DNA of 64,000 bases from Lachnospiraceae bacterium 10-1 (GTDB lineage: Bacteria; Bacillota; Clostridia; Lachnospirales; Lachnospiraceae), in NCBI GenBank assembly GCA_000403495.2, contig KE159799.1, positions 595,022-659,021 of the forward strand, in the 5' to 3' direction. The notes under the pieces were generated by a model. It did not search any database and was not told the DNA's origin. It was given only the letters and a program-made list of their open reading frames with translations. Positions 17,672 to 26,297 of the stretch are shown piece after piece (the first letter of the stretch is position 1; every line of letters starts with the position of its first letter). The translations under genes were made by a program, and so were the position numbers.

Positions 17672-17748
17672 AGAAGTTCTTATATGTCGGTATAGCCCGT
17701 ATTTTCGGGCTTTCCCGGCATTTTAGATATGGGGAGAAGTTCTTATAT
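17672..17748. repeat. Paired 14-bp direct repeats, possible integrase arm sites
   Basis: AGAAGTTCTTATAT at 17672-17685 and 17735-17748, with a partial copy near 17757, flanking a small hairpin (AGCCCG-TATTTT-CGGGCT). They lie beside the C-terminal integrase remnant at 17814, the arrangement of arm-type sites at Tn916-family element ends. Confidence 0.45.
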
Positions 17749-17813
17749 ACCCTTAAAACTTCTTATGTTTTCCCTCTGGGTGGTAGTAAAAGAAGTAGTA
17801 AATCCGTCTGCGG

Positions 17814-17933
17814 CTATGCTGCGATCAGCCTTTCCATTTCAGCCCTTGCGGAAGCGAATGTTGCGTGTGCGTAATAATTCAGCGTCATGGTAATGTTGGA
17901 ATGTCCCATGATATACTGTAATGTCATGCAGCC
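17814..17933 (-). pseudogene. Tyrosine recombinase C-terminal fragment
   Basis: Minus-strand frame MTLQYIMGHSNITMTLNYYAHATFASARAEMERLIAA then stop. GHSNITMTLNYYAHA is the end of the Tn916-type integrase catalytic domain, with the second His and the nucleophile Tyr. Everything upstream is missing. Confidence 0.7.
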
Positions 17934-18023
17934 CTACCCATTGCCTGCGACGCTTTGAACGCTCGGACTGTGGCGGTAAGGGAGTATCATTATATATTCT
18001 GCGCTGTCGTCGCCCGCAAGCTG

Positions 18024-18192
18024 CTATACTTGCTCCCCGGCGCGGTGTTGGTCGCTCGGCTGTCCCGGCAGGGAAAAGAAAGCCCCGCCGGGATAGCGTG
18101 AAAGGACAACCCGCATAAGATGTGACCGTAAACGGTCGCGTATGTCCTCGTCAATGCCGTAGTATGTATTCCCGCACTCGTCCTGTTCGGTG
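18024..18192 (-). pseudogene. Tn916 Orf8-like HTH regulator C-terminal remnant
   Basis: Residues CGNTYYGIDEDIRDRLRSHLMRVVLS match the C-terminal end of the small regulatory HTH proteins encoded after the sigma-like gene in Tn916/Tn1549-type elements. It is fused directly to the sigma-like remnant and runs into unrelated GC-rich sequence. Confidence 0.5.
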
Positions 18193-18625
18193 TTACCAGT
18201 CTTTCCCATAAGTGTGTTCCTCCAAATAGCGTTTTAAGAGATTAAAAGAGCTTGTCCGGCGATATTGCACTGTGCTTCTCGGAATGTTTTGGAGTTTTGC
18301 GATCTCCGCGTCATTCATATCAAAGAAGTAGTACAGCTTCGCGCTTCTCGTCCGGCAAACTGTGCAGGGTTTCGGCAAGCAGCTTTGCAGTTATTTCTTT
18401 TCCTGCCACGCAAAAGGATTTTTCAGCTTCGTCATTTGCAAAGTATGTGTCATAGGTGCAAAGCTGATCTTCCTCCTGCTGTGTCAGATCAGAAAAGCTA
18501 ACTTCGCGTAGCTGCCGACGCTTCATATCCCTGTAAGCAACAAGCTTTTCATTCATCAAGGATCGCTTGCAGCAAGCGTTAAACGCACATCTGATTTCCC
18601 ACTGGGTACGAATAGGTTCATTCAT
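18193..18625 (-). pseudogene. Tn916 Orf7-like sigma-70-type regulator, frameshifted
   Basis: The first frame from 18625 gives CCKRSLMNEKLVAYRDMKRRQLREVSFSDL...LHSLPDEKREAVLLL. The second frame resumes with YYFFDMNDAEIAKLQNIPRSTVQYRRTSSFNLLKRYLEEH. Together they form the Orf7-type sigma-like regulator of conjugative transposons, with a small deletion near 18330 breaking the frame at the start of the region-4 HTH. Confidence 0.7.
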
Positions 18626-19171
18626 GGTATCACCTCCTTTCGCAACCGCGAAAGCGGGTGATGACTTCCCCTTTCGTACCCCTCAGTTCCACCCGGCGAA
18701 AATTTGCCAAAGATTTTGAAAGGTCTTGGGAAAAGTTTTTGAAAATATAAAATACGTCTGTCCGCAAAAAGCGAACAAACGCAAATGTATTGTAAGCAGT
18801 ATTTAGATGATTAGACAGTTCATATTCGTGGGTAGATTTTTCCCCGGCGGTGATCGGGCTTTTTTTGATAAGTCAATGACCGTCGAATTTTGTCGATAGG
18901 GTATGTGCTTCATGACGGCTACCTCCTTTTAGCCGCCGTATCTGTTGGCGTTTGTGGCATCATTCCTTTTCAGAGGATAGAAAGAAACGGCAGCCTTGAT
19001 TTATTCAAAGCCGCCACTGATAGACAGGGTAAAGAGTTTATAGAAACGTCTTCATATTTTTAGACATAAAGAGAGCCGACAAACTGTGATTTCTCACAAG
19101 TCTGTCGGCCCTGCGTCTGTGCGTCTGGCTCTATGATGATATATTTGTTCTTTCCTACAAACGGGAATTAT
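18626..19171. other. Non-coding, former conjugative-element regulatory region
   Basis: Upstream flank of the sigma-like remnant. No gene recognised. It contains a strong imperfect hairpin at 19075-19109 (GCCGACA ... TGTCGGC). Confidence 0.4.
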
Positions 19172-19531
19172 CTACTCTGCATATATTTCTAAAAATGATG
19201 TGATTTTCCCATGAGTATATTCACCCTCAATCAGCCCAAACTCTGGGGCATAATATTTATTATCACACAGTAGTGTCCAATGTGTATATCCCGCATCTGT
19301 ATGAACTGTTAGAATTGAATACTTGTAGGGAACAGGATTCTTCTTGGAAATCCGTTTATTTCTTTCAGCGTGTCCAATGCCATAAAAATCAAGTATTCCT
19401 ATCAGTTGACCGATACTTGTCGCTCCATCTGTTTTCATATCCCTTATTACTTCTTCAACATTTTTCCCTGCAATCATGGCAATACACGCCTGTCCACACG
19501 TTGAAAAAGTAGGCTGCATAATTAACTCCAT
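19172..19531 (-). CDS. Small C39-like / papain-like cysteine peptidase
   Basis: 119 residues. FSTCGQACIAMIAGKNVEEV supplies a Gln/Cys catalytic start in C39 style, and YTHWTLLCDNKYYAPEF supplies the catalytic His; LDFYGIGH lies between. The pattern matches Peptidase_C39-like papain-fold proteins. No signal peptide or transporter partner is present, so it is probably an intracellular peptidase-like protein rather than a bacteriocin maturase. Confidence 0.7.
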   Translation of the reverse strand: MELIMQPTFSTCGQACIAMIAGKNVEEVIRDMKTDGATSIGQLIGILDFYGIGHAERNKRISKKNPVPYKYSILTVHTDAGYTHWTLLCDNKYYAPEFGLIEGEYTHGKITSFLEIYAE

Positions 19532-19679
19532 CTGTCATTCCTCCCTTACCATCCTTCCATTCCATTGACCGTTTCGCTTTCAGACATTATTTGGAAAGCC
19601 AAGACTGCAATTTTTTCGCGTCCCTCTGGCTCCGATTTTTCTTTATATACACCATTCCGACAAATTGGAATTTATCACA

Positions 19680-20144
19680 CTAAAACTTTGATTTTTCGTA
19701 ATTATAGGGTATGCTTGTCCCCACAACGACATCTTCAATCTTTTCGATTATCAGCCAATCGTCCATGTTGCCTTGATGGTCAAAAGCAAGGGGGGTTATC
19801 TCTTCAGCATTCTCAAATTCCACTAAACACAGACATTTCTTGTGCCATCGTACTTTTTGCTTATCCGACAAGTTCAGCTTGCCCTGATTGTCTGCAAGCG
19901 TTTTGGTAATTTCTTCATCAGACAATTTTACATAATTTTGAACTGCTTTTACAGTGGCGGCTGCCGTTATCTCTCCACTTCCTTTTTCCATGAAGTAAAG
20001 CCGCTCTCCCTCAAAAACCCTGCTATGGGGAATTTTTCTCCCCGCTGCTCCACGCACAACCATTGTTTTCGTTCCGGCTACAATCTTCTCTAATACCTTT
20101 TCGCCTTTTTTGCCTGCGTTATCGCAGTACACCAAATGCACCAT
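19680..20144 (-). CDS. Conserved protein, possibly ASCH/PUA-fold
   Basis: 154 residues: MVHLVYCDNAGKKGEKVLEKIVAGTKTMVVRGAAGRKIPHSRVFEGERLYFMEKGSGEITAAATVKAV. A Lys/Gly-Thr-K-T strand followed by GERLYFMEKGSGEI-A-ATV is the general ASCH/PUA-like pattern for nucleic-acid or modified-base binding. I place it there with limited confidence. Complete frame, single gene. Confidence 0.6.
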   Translation of the reverse strand: MVHLVYCDNAGKKGEKVLEKIVAGTKTMVVRGAAGRKIPHSRVFEGERLYFMEKGSGEITAAATVKAVQNYVKLSDEEITKTLADNQGKLNLSDKQKVRWHKKCLCLVEFENAEEITPLAFDHQGNMDDWLIIEKIEDVVVGTSIPYNYEKSKF

Positions 20145-20165
20145 TTCAACATCCTCCCAATAAAT

Positions 20166-20374
20166 TCCGATTGTGATTTGATGATTTTTAAGGGAAATAT
20201 TAGCTGTTATATTTTATTATTAAAATCTCCGCCACCCCTTGAAAACACTAAGTTTATCGCAGATGAGCTTTCCCTTAAAGTTTCCCTTGTGTTATATCTT
20301 CCCACAAGGCATTACAAACCCTGATAAGGGAAAAAATAAGGGAAACAAAATCACATAAAACATTATAACACAAA
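20166..20374. repeat. Dispersed imperfect repeat, long copy
   Basis: Its two ends (TTGTGATTTGAT-ATTTTTAAG-GAATAT-AGCTGT and AACAAAATCACAT-AAA-ATTATA-CACAAAAC) recur in the same order at 32217-32306, where the middle is shorter. The middle here carries repeated TTTCCCTT motifs. Confidence 0.6.
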
Positions 20375-20440
20375 ACATACGGAAATTGTGAACTGATTGA
20401 AATGCTTTCAAAAAAACAATGAAAAGATGACAGATAAAAG

Positions 20441-20680
20441 ATGAATATTATTTATGCAACATACAATATCAACCATAACAGCATTGTTGTATACAACTAT
20501 GCAGGTTATTTCTTGCGGATAGACTGCAATAAAGCAGAAGAAGGATTGAAAACTACTCCCTGCTCTGAATGTGCCTTGAACGCTTTGGCAATAGATGAGC
20601 CGTTTGAATATGCGAAACTATACCTTGAGGGAAATATGCAGATGTGGGTGGATGCGGAAGACAGCCTTGAACTGTGGTAG
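20441..20680 (+). CDS. DUF6061 family small protein
   Basis: 79 residues, MNIIYATYNINHNSIVVYNYAGYFLRIDCNKAEEGLKTTPCSECALNALAIDEPFEYAKLYLEG. Small acidic proteins of this pattern recur on mobile elements of gut Firmicutes; function unknown. Convergent with the KilA-N gene. Confidence 0.65.
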   Translation: MNIIYATYNINHNSIVVYNYAGYFLRIDCNKAEEGLKTTPCSECALNALAIDEPFEYAKLYLEGNMQMWVDAEDSLELW

Positions 20681-20711
20681 TTTTAATTCCCCCGAATTCG
20701 GGGGAATTAAA

Positions 20712-21512
20712 TCACTTCAAAATCTTTGTAGTCTGTTCTTCCAAAATAGACATCTGATGTATGGCAATCTTGTTAAGTTTTATTAAGCGTTCTTTCTGGT
20801 TCAGCCCATCTTCGATCAACACCGCGTTAATGTTTTCCATATTTGACAGGCATATCAATTCATTTATGCTCGCATAATCCCTGATATTTCCCTTTTTATC
20901 AGGATTCTTATCCCGCCATTGCTTCGCTGTCATGCCAAATAATGCCATATTCAGCACATCAGCCTCTGATGCATATATGACTGAAGTCTGCTGTGGCGTA
21001 AGTTCCGGCGGAATGAGATTGACTTTGATTGCATCTGTATGTATTCGATAGTTTATTTTTGCCAATTCTCTCTTGGCACTCCATCCAAGCAGAGCCTGTT
21101 CTTCTTTCTTCAGCCGCTCAAATTCTTTGATAAGGTATAATTTGAATTGCGGAGACACCCAACTTGCAAATTCAAACGCAATATCTTTATATGCGTATGT
21201 ACCGCCATATCGTCCCGCTTTTGCTACAATTCCCTTTGAATTTGTACGGGATACCCATTGCTTAACCGACATAATAAAACGGTTTAATCCTGCCTCCAGC
21301 ATGATTTCTTCATAGGCGGCAGCATTGAAGTCTGCATTATACATTTCTTCCCATATGCCAAGAAATTCTATTGTATTCTTGTTGCGTAACCATTTTTCTA
21401 TCAGGGCAGATCCGTTGTCAATTTTTCTTACCATATCGGTTAAAGAGATATAATCATCTTCCTCAATTTGTAAGACTTGTATTTCCGTTCCATCAACATT
21501 AAGTTTCCCCAT
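20712..21512 (-). CDS. KilA-N domain protein
   Basis: 266 residues. DDYISLTDMVRKIDNGSALIEKWLRNKNTIEFLGIWEEMYN is the start of a KilA-N domain; GRYGGTYAYKDIAFEFASWVSPQFKLYLIKEFERLK completes it (about 15-120). The C-terminal half with TAKQWRDKNPDKKGNIRDYAS is the region commonly following KilA-N in phage-type proteins. Probable DNA-binding protein of phage or mobile-element origin. Confidence 0.88.
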   Translation of the reverse strand: MGKLNVDGTEIQVLQIEEDDYISLTDMVRKIDNGSALIEKWLRNKNTIEFLGIWEEMYNADFNAAAYEEIMLEAGLNRFIMSVKQWVSRTNSKGIVAKAGRYGGTYAYKDIAFEFASWVSPQFKLYLIKEFERLKKEEQALLGWSAKRELAKINYRIHTDAIKVNLIPPELTPQQTSVIYASEADVLNMALFGMTAKQWRDKNPDKKGNIRDYASINELICLSNMENINAVLIEDGLNQKERLIKLNKIAIHQMSILEEQTTKILK

Positions 21513-21530
21513 AAGAAAATTCCTTTCATT

Positions 21531-21962
21531 TTATAAATAGCCCCGCCTCTTTGCTTCGCTCATCAAATGCGGTTGGATATCAGGATATGTCCATCTTTCC
21601 GGCAATCCGTCCATTATGGTGATTTTCTCAATTTCACTATGTAACTCTGTTTCAAAACATTTGATATCGGCAAAGAACAACATTCCAAAAGATTCATCTC
21701 CTTGGTTCAAATTATCAGGCGCTGTAACGGAATATACGCAGACAGGTTCTATATCAAATTCCAAAGCGCCTGTTTCCTCATACAATTCCCGTTTTGCTGT
21801 ATCTATTATATTTTCCTGACTCTCCCGGTGACCTCCGGGTACTTCCCATGTATCTCTATCCTTATGTTTGCAAAACACATATTTATTCTGTGTTTTTGAT
21901 ATTATCACAGCAAATTTAAGCAGTTCGTCTTCTATGCTTTCATAAAATTTCACTTCCGTCAT
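21531..21962 (-). CDS. NUDIX hydrolase
   Basis: 143 residues with a clear Nudix box, GGHRESQENIIDTAKRELYEETGAL (G-x5-E-x7-REL-x-EE-x-G), about residues 42-66. It hydrolyses a nucleoside diphosphate linked to another group; the substrate cannot be deduced. It sits two bases after the M24 remnant in a minus-strand cluster. Confidence 0.9.
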   Translation of the reverse strand: MTEVKFYESIEDELLKFAVIISKTQNKYVFCKHKDRDTWEVPGGHRESQENIIDTAKRELYEETGALEFDIEPVCVYSVTAPDNLNQGDESFGMLFFADIKCFETELHSEIEKITIMDGLPERWTYPDIQPHLMSEAKRRGYL

Positions 21963-21963
21963 T

Positions 21964-22218
21964 TCAGTTATCCCTCCATTTTATCCTTAATTCATTCCAG
22001 TCTGTTACCGTTAAAATATTTTTGTCCAGAGAATGTCCAAGGTTTCCAAGAAAATCTAAGTTAAGAAATCCTTTCCGCCACTCATCATTATAATTTTCAC
22101 ATAATGCTTTAACATCCGGCAGCTTCATCCCGACTTTAATCATGCCAGCAGCATACTTTATAGTTGCCCGATTCAAGTTTTGTATTGCGAAATAAAAGTC
22201 AGGCGTTTCCCCTGCCAC
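21964..22218 (-). pseudogene. M24 (Xaa-Pro peptidase) remnant with a large internal deletion
   Basis: GETPDFYFAIQNLNRATIKYAAGMIKVGMKLPDVKALCE is the start of an M24-family metallopeptidase core, and NDEWRKGFLNLDFLGNLGHSLDKN comes from much later in such proteins. The metal-binding Asp/Asp/His segments between them are missing, so the 84-residue product should be inactive. Confidence 0.7.
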
Positions 22219-22219
22219 G

Positions 22220-22564
22220 CTATATCCATTGAATAAATGCTGTTTTATCGTTACTGTTGTACCCTGCCTTTCTGTAAAAATCCAATGTACTTTTTTTCTT
22301 AGAGCCTGTGAGCAACATCATTTTATAGCAGTTTTCTTTTATGGCAATCTCTTTTGCGTAATCTAAGCACTGCGTTGCCAGTCCTCTTTTTCTGAACTTT
22401 TCATCAGTTATCACATTTTCAATAAAAGCATACGGCTGCTGGTTGTGCGTCAGGTTGGGAATGATGACGCAGACACAGGAAGATACGATTTCCCCATTTT
22501 CTTCAGCGACAATCACATGATAATTTTTATCCTGAAAAATATTGTCCCAAATCTGTAATAGCAA
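22220..22564 (-). pseudogene. GNAT acetyltransferase lacking its N-terminus
   Basis: VIVAEENGEIVSSCVCVIIPNL, YAFIENVITDEKFRKRGLATQCLDYA (acetyl-CoA motif A) and FYRKAGYNSNDKTAFIQW are complete, but the first strand/helix and a start codon are absent; the only start is a TTG without a ribosome-binding site. The 5' end overlaps the broken 3' end of the HD gene, so one deletion appears to have fused the two genes. Confidence 0.7.
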
Positions 22565-23022
22565 TCCGGAATGTGAATCGCCCTATTATGATTTCCGCCA
22601 TAAGCAAAAGCCCGCGCAATTCCTATTGCCCCCATTGCATCCAATCGATCTGCATCTTGCACAATTTTCCCTTCTATTGACTTTGGGGAAACTGTTTCTG
22701 TTCCTTTAAATGAAATCTCCCGGATAATATCAATTACGCGCTCTATCGTACTGTCCGTAAGATGACAATCTAACATAATACGCCGTGCATTTTCGTAATC
22801 CCTTGTTTCAAATATCTTTATATCATCCGTATCATGCAGCAATGCAGCAATCATCACTATGTATTCGTCGCATTTTTCTGTTTTTGCAATTTTATCCGCA
22901 TTATTTAAGACTCTTAAGCTATGCCAATAATCATGCCCCGAACAATCATTCTCAAACAATTCCTTTATTTTTTGCAATAAGATATATTTTGTCTGTTCAT
23001 ATATATTCCTCAAATTATCCAT
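22513..23022 (-). CDS. HD-domain phosphohydrolase, C-terminally truncated
   Basis: 169 residues. HDYWHSLRVLNNADKI (first His), AALLHDTDD (HD motif) and IVQDADRLDAMGAIGIARAFAYGG (later Asp) define an HD phosphohydrolase of the YedJ-like type. After NHNRAIHIPD the sequence leaves the family and enters the acetyltransferase fragment in another frame, so the last 40-50 residues expected are missing. The metal-binding residues remain, so activity is possible. The start overlaps the HAD gene by 13 nt. Confidence 0.7.
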   Translation of the reverse strand: MDNLRNIYEQTKYILLQKIKELFENDCSGHDYWHSLRVLNNADKIAKTEKCDEYIVMIAALLHDTDDIKIFETRDYENARRIMLDCHLTDSTIERVIDIIREISFKGTETVSPKSIEGKIVQDADRLDAMGAIGIARAFAYGGNHNRAIHIPDCYYRFGTIFFRIKIIM

Positions 23023-23786
23023 TTTTCTAAATAAGCGGCTACGCCATCCTCCTCATTTGAAAGTGTGATATCATCAGCAATGTCTTTGACCTCTTGTACC
23101 GCATTATCCATCGCAACACCAATGCCGCATAGATTTAACATACCCATATCTGCATAATCATCTCCAAAAGCAGCAATTTCCGATACATCTGTATGACATG
23201 CTTCACATACTGCTAATATTGCCTTTTCCTTTGTAATCCCGCTTTTCGTAAACTTATACCAGTCGCCATCCGAAAAATGCTGGCTATCAAGCTCTGAGAA
23301 ATGTTCACACAATTTCTGTGCCAAGTTAGGATGGCGTATCTCAACACATATCTTCAAAGCTTCGTGCTTAAAGTCTGCAAAGTCCGTATATATACTGTCT
23401 CCCCAGCTTTTATCCTGCTCTTTTGGATCGGTTTTATAATTCCAATAATGTGCCTCTAATGTGTCAACCGTAATTTCACAATCCATACCGCATATTTTTC
23501 TTGCTGACTCAATAAAGTTTTTTGTCTCTATTGCCGAAAAGGAAGAAGAACAGATAATTTTTTCGTTTACCCGTACCAATGCCCCTCCGCTGGAAATAAG
23601 AATATCTGGCTTCATTTTTCTTAAAAAGCCCAAACAATTTTGTTCGCCCCTTGATGTTGAAATGCCGATTAAATACCCGCATTTTTTACATTTGCATAAT
23701 ATTTCCAATGTATATTCAGATAAGGTTTTATCATTTCTTAACAAAGTGCCGTCTAAATCAAAAATTAATATTTGGGGTTTTCTCAT
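23010..23786 (-). CDS. HAD-superfamily (Cof-type) phosphatase
   Basis: 258 residues starting MRKPQILIFDLDGTLLRND, with GGAGG 8 nt before the ATG. The catalytic DLDGT, the STSRG motif II, the Lys in GITKEKAILAV and GDDYADMGML (motif III/IV) are all present, with a Cof-type cap domain between. Substrate unknown, probably a sugar phosphate or nucleotide. First gene of the HD/acetyltransferase/M24/NUDIX cluster. Confidence 0.88.
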   Translation of the reverse strand: MRKPQILIFDLDGTLLRNDKTLSEYTLEILCKCKKCGYLIGISTSRGEQNCLGFLRKMKPDILISSGGALVRVNEKIICSSSFSAIETKNFIESARKICGMDCEITVDTLEAHYWNYKTDPKEQDKSWGDSIYTDFADFKHEALKICVEIRHPNLAQKLCEHFSELDSQHFSDGDWYKFTKSGITKEKAILAVCEACHTDVSEIAAFGDDYADMGMLNLCGIGVAMDNAVQEVKDIADDITLSNEEDGVAAYLEKWII

Positions 23787-23889
23787 TATATGTTCCTCCA
23801 AAAGCCAAGCTCTTTTAAACGTGTGCCATGAATCTATGATAACACATTCTTTTGCATTTATCCCCAGGAAATTGTTAAGTATAACAAAG

Positions 23890-24349
23890 AACGAAAGTCA
23901 TACTGAAAAAAGCAAGGAAAGAACAGCTTAAAAATCAGATGCAGTACGGGGAACTGTACCACCGCAACTACTACAAGGAAGTGCAGGACAAAAACAGGGT
24001 TTACTATGAGTATTACAGCTTGGAGGACACGCAGGACATTCCGGCGGATTACAACGAAATTTCTTTTGTATGTTTAAGACCGGACGGCTGTCTTGAAACG
24101 CCGAGTACATTGAGTATCGCCTGCCGTACGCTCGCAAAGAAACTGGACGGATTTGAGGGCTTTCATTTCCACCAACTCCGCCATACTTATACAAGCAACC
24201 TGCTGTCAAACGGTGCAGCACCGAAAGACGTGCAGGAACTCTTGGGACACTCTGATGTGAGTACCACAATGAATGTGTATGCCCATGCTACAAGAGAAGC
24301 AAAGCGGACTTCCGCAAGGCTCTTGGATAAAGTGGCGGGCAACGATTAG
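23890..24349 (+). pseudogene. Tyrosine recombinase (integrase) C-terminal fragment
   Basis: Carries the end of a catalytic domain: FHFHQLRHTYTSNLLSNGA (H-x-L-R-H), VQELLGHSDVSTTMNVYAHA (second His and Tyr). The 5' part, including the first catalytic Arg, is missing, and upstream codons contain stops. An internal ATG at 23939 gives 136 residues. Confidence 0.75.
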
Positions 24350-24365
24350 ATACATTCAGAAAAAC

Positions 24366-24406
24366 TTTCCCTTGTAAACTGCCCATAAGGGCAAAAACAA
24401 GGGAAA
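24366..24406. terminator. Hairpin downstream of the integrase fragment
   Basis: TTTCCCTTGT ... ACAAGGGAAA, a 10-bp stem with a small inner GCCC/GGGC stem, 17 nt after the stop. Likely terminator or attachment-site structure; no long T-run. Confidence 0.5.
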
Positions 24407-24502
24407 ATACATAGCAATTCACTGTATGAGGCTTAAAAAGCCTTGAAAAAGAAGTAAAGTTCAAATATTTCATCTGCAAATTACGATTTGTCGCTTTGTT
24501 AA

Positions 24503-24697
24503 TCAACTCTGCATTTTCGCTTCAAACCGTTCAATCACTGTTACCTGTAAATCCTTTGCGTCAATCAAACTTTCCTGTCTGCACTTCGGGCAATAGAGGG
24601 GAAAGTTTTTTAACTCCGTATCTACCCGTATTTGTAATCTTGTTTTATTTCCGCATACAGGGCACAATATCCAATTTTCTTTTTTACTCGTTCCCAT
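24503..24697 (-). CDS. Cysteine-rich KTR protein
   Basis: 64 residues starting MGTSKKENWILCPVCGNKTRLQIRVDTELKNFPLYCPKCRQE. Two C-x2-C pairs make a zinc ribbon, and the GNKTR element gives the family its name. Such genes often sit beside integrases of mobile elements in Firmicutes. GAGG lies upstream of the chosen ATG; a start five codons earlier is possible. Confidence 0.85.
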   Translation of the reverse strand: MGTSKKENWILCPVCGNKTRLQIRVDTELKNFPLYCPKCRQESLIDAKDLQVTVIERFEAKMQS

Positions 24698-24739
24698 TTT
24701 TTGTTTCCTCACTGAAAAACTATGTGAATTTTTTCATGC

Positions 24740-25477
24740 TTAATTGACTACAGCTATGATAAAAGAAAGTGTTGCGAATAAGTTACACAAAATATGAGCA
24801 GTCATACAAATATACAAATTCTTTTTTTGATAACTGATATATGCCATAGGTAAAAATATAATAATACGGAAAATGTTTTGGAAAGGAAGCCAAAAATGAT
24901 ATAGTGAAAAGACTATAGTTATAATTGCCGGCGTCCATTTTCCGTATTTATTGTTATATACTGTTAAATATCCACGAAAGAAAAATTCTTCTGTAATGGG
25001 TCCAATAAAAACATTAAATATGAAATATACGGCACAAGTAGCTAAAATAATATTTTTAGGAAAACTCTTTATGTATTCTATATTATTCCAATCAAATCCT
25101 ATGGGTAAAAATGACAACAGCCTTTCTCGCAATGCAAATAACAACATATTCTCAAGCGGCTGTACTGTGAATGAAAATATTCCCGCTACACCAAATAATA
25201 CAAACGCAAAAAAGAGCGTTTGTATTATGGGCTGTTTATCTTGCCCAATCAGTGCAGCTTTAAGAGAATATTTACCATAGTCTATCTTACTCTGTCGTAA
25301 CATTAAAAACCATTCAACAGGCATTAAAAACAATACGCCAAGTAAGCAAAGTATCAATAGGGTAGGTAGTTGTGGTAATGCTATTCCTGTTATGAGATAC
25401 AAAGCTGTAAATAATCCCGTCGTACCAAAAACCATTGCTGTTGTTTTCATCAACCCTATTTGTGTTGTATTTTTCAT
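24740..25477 (-). CDS. CPBP-family intramembrane glutamic protease
   Basis: 245 residues, about seven membrane helices. The three catalytic motifs are present: EEFFFRGYL (EExxxR), FSLYHFW (FxxxH) and HILCNL (HxxxN/D). CPBP proteins in Firmicutes are linked to bacteriocin self-immunity or prenyl-protein processing (family knowledge). The start overlaps the end of the TetR gene by 4 nt (ATGA), so this is a regulator-protease operon. Confidence 0.9.
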   Translation of the reverse strand: MKNTTQIGLMKTTAMVFGTTGLFTALYLITGIALPQLPTLLILCLLGVLFLMPVEWFLMLRQSKIDYGKYSLKAALIGQDKQPIIQTLFFAFVLFGVAGIFSFTVQPLENMLLFALRERLLSFLPIGFDWNNIEYIKSFPKNIILATCAVYFIFNVFIGPITEEFFFRGYLTVYNNKYGKWTPAIITIVFSLYHFWLPFQNIFRIIIFLPMAYISYQKKNLYICMTAHILCNLFATLSFIIAVVN

Positions 25478-26049
25478 AATAAGTTTCCTTCTTTCATCAG
25501 ATATATTGCTCCAAAATAAGCATTAGACAATGCCTTTATACAATATGCTTCATCATAAACCATTGCATTATTAGCCAGCAGACTGGCTATTCCATGTGTT
25601 ACTAAAAAAATTTGAGAAAATATACTAAATACCTGTTGATTGTCTGCCTTTGCTTGTATCTTCAAAACAGAAAATACAGAACCTAAATTTTCCTCTGTAA
25701 GCCAATCAGAAAGAGGGGCACCTGTATAATAGTTTGAGTGAAAAAGAAAGCGAAAAAGATTTTTTTCTTTTACGGCAAATTGAATATATCTCATACCCAT
25801 TTCCAACATAGGTCGTTCGTAGTTGCCGCTTAAATTTGTCACATAGTTAATATGAAATTCGCTTCCTTTTTTATGAGCAGCAATCCGAACATCTTCAATT
25901 CTCTTAAAATGATATAAAACAGGCTGCGTTGAACAACCAAGTTTTTGTGAAACTGTCCGGGCATTTATGTTTTCTGCGCCCATTTCTTTTGCAATTTCAA
26001 AAGCTGCGTCTATAATCATTTCTTTTGTGACTTTCGCGATTGCTGGCAT
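25474..26049 (-). CDS. TetR/AcrR-family regulator
   Basis: 191 residues. N-terminal HTH: TKEMIIDAAFEIAKEMGAENINARTVSQKLGCSTQPVLYHFKRIEDVRIAA. The ligand-binding helical domain is unassigned. GGAGG sits 7 nt upstream of the ATG. Translationally coupled to the CPBP protease, which it probably represses together with itself. Confidence 0.88.
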   Translation of the reverse strand: MPAIAKVTKEMIIDAAFEIAKEMGAENINARTVSQKLGCSTQPVLYHFKRIEDVRIAAHKKGSEFHINYVTNLSGNYERPMLEMGMRYIQFAVKEKNLFRFLFHSNYYTGAPLSDWLTEENLGSVFSVLKIQAKADNQQVFSIFSQIFLVTHGIASLLANNAMVYDEAYCIKALSNAYFGAIYLMKEGNLL

Positions 26050-26297
26050 ATTCGCACCTCCATTTATAATTCTTCTTATATATATCTATAGTTATACATA
26101 ATTCAAATTATAAATCAGGTTAATCTCTCTGTCAATCCCTATTGCTAAACTTTCACCCAATTTTTACCTTTCCGAAAAACGGTATAGCGTAATTGAGAAT
26201 TATTTTGGCTAACTGATAGAACAGTGTAGACATATCCAAAAAGAAGGGTGAACATATCGTGGTCAAGCGTTTTTGTAACACTTGTATCTTTATAATT
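26050..26297. other. Intergenic region upstream of the TetR gene
   Basis: No gene seen. Very AT-rich near 26070-26110, where the TetR promoter is expected (TATA-rich minus-strand sequence without a clear -35). Confidence 0.3.

Noticed and set aside
17921..18118. Arg/Pro-rich 65-residue plus-strand frame
   Set aside because: Lies in GC-rich conjugative-element debris, no ribosome-binding site; the minus strand explains the DNA better as regulator remnants.
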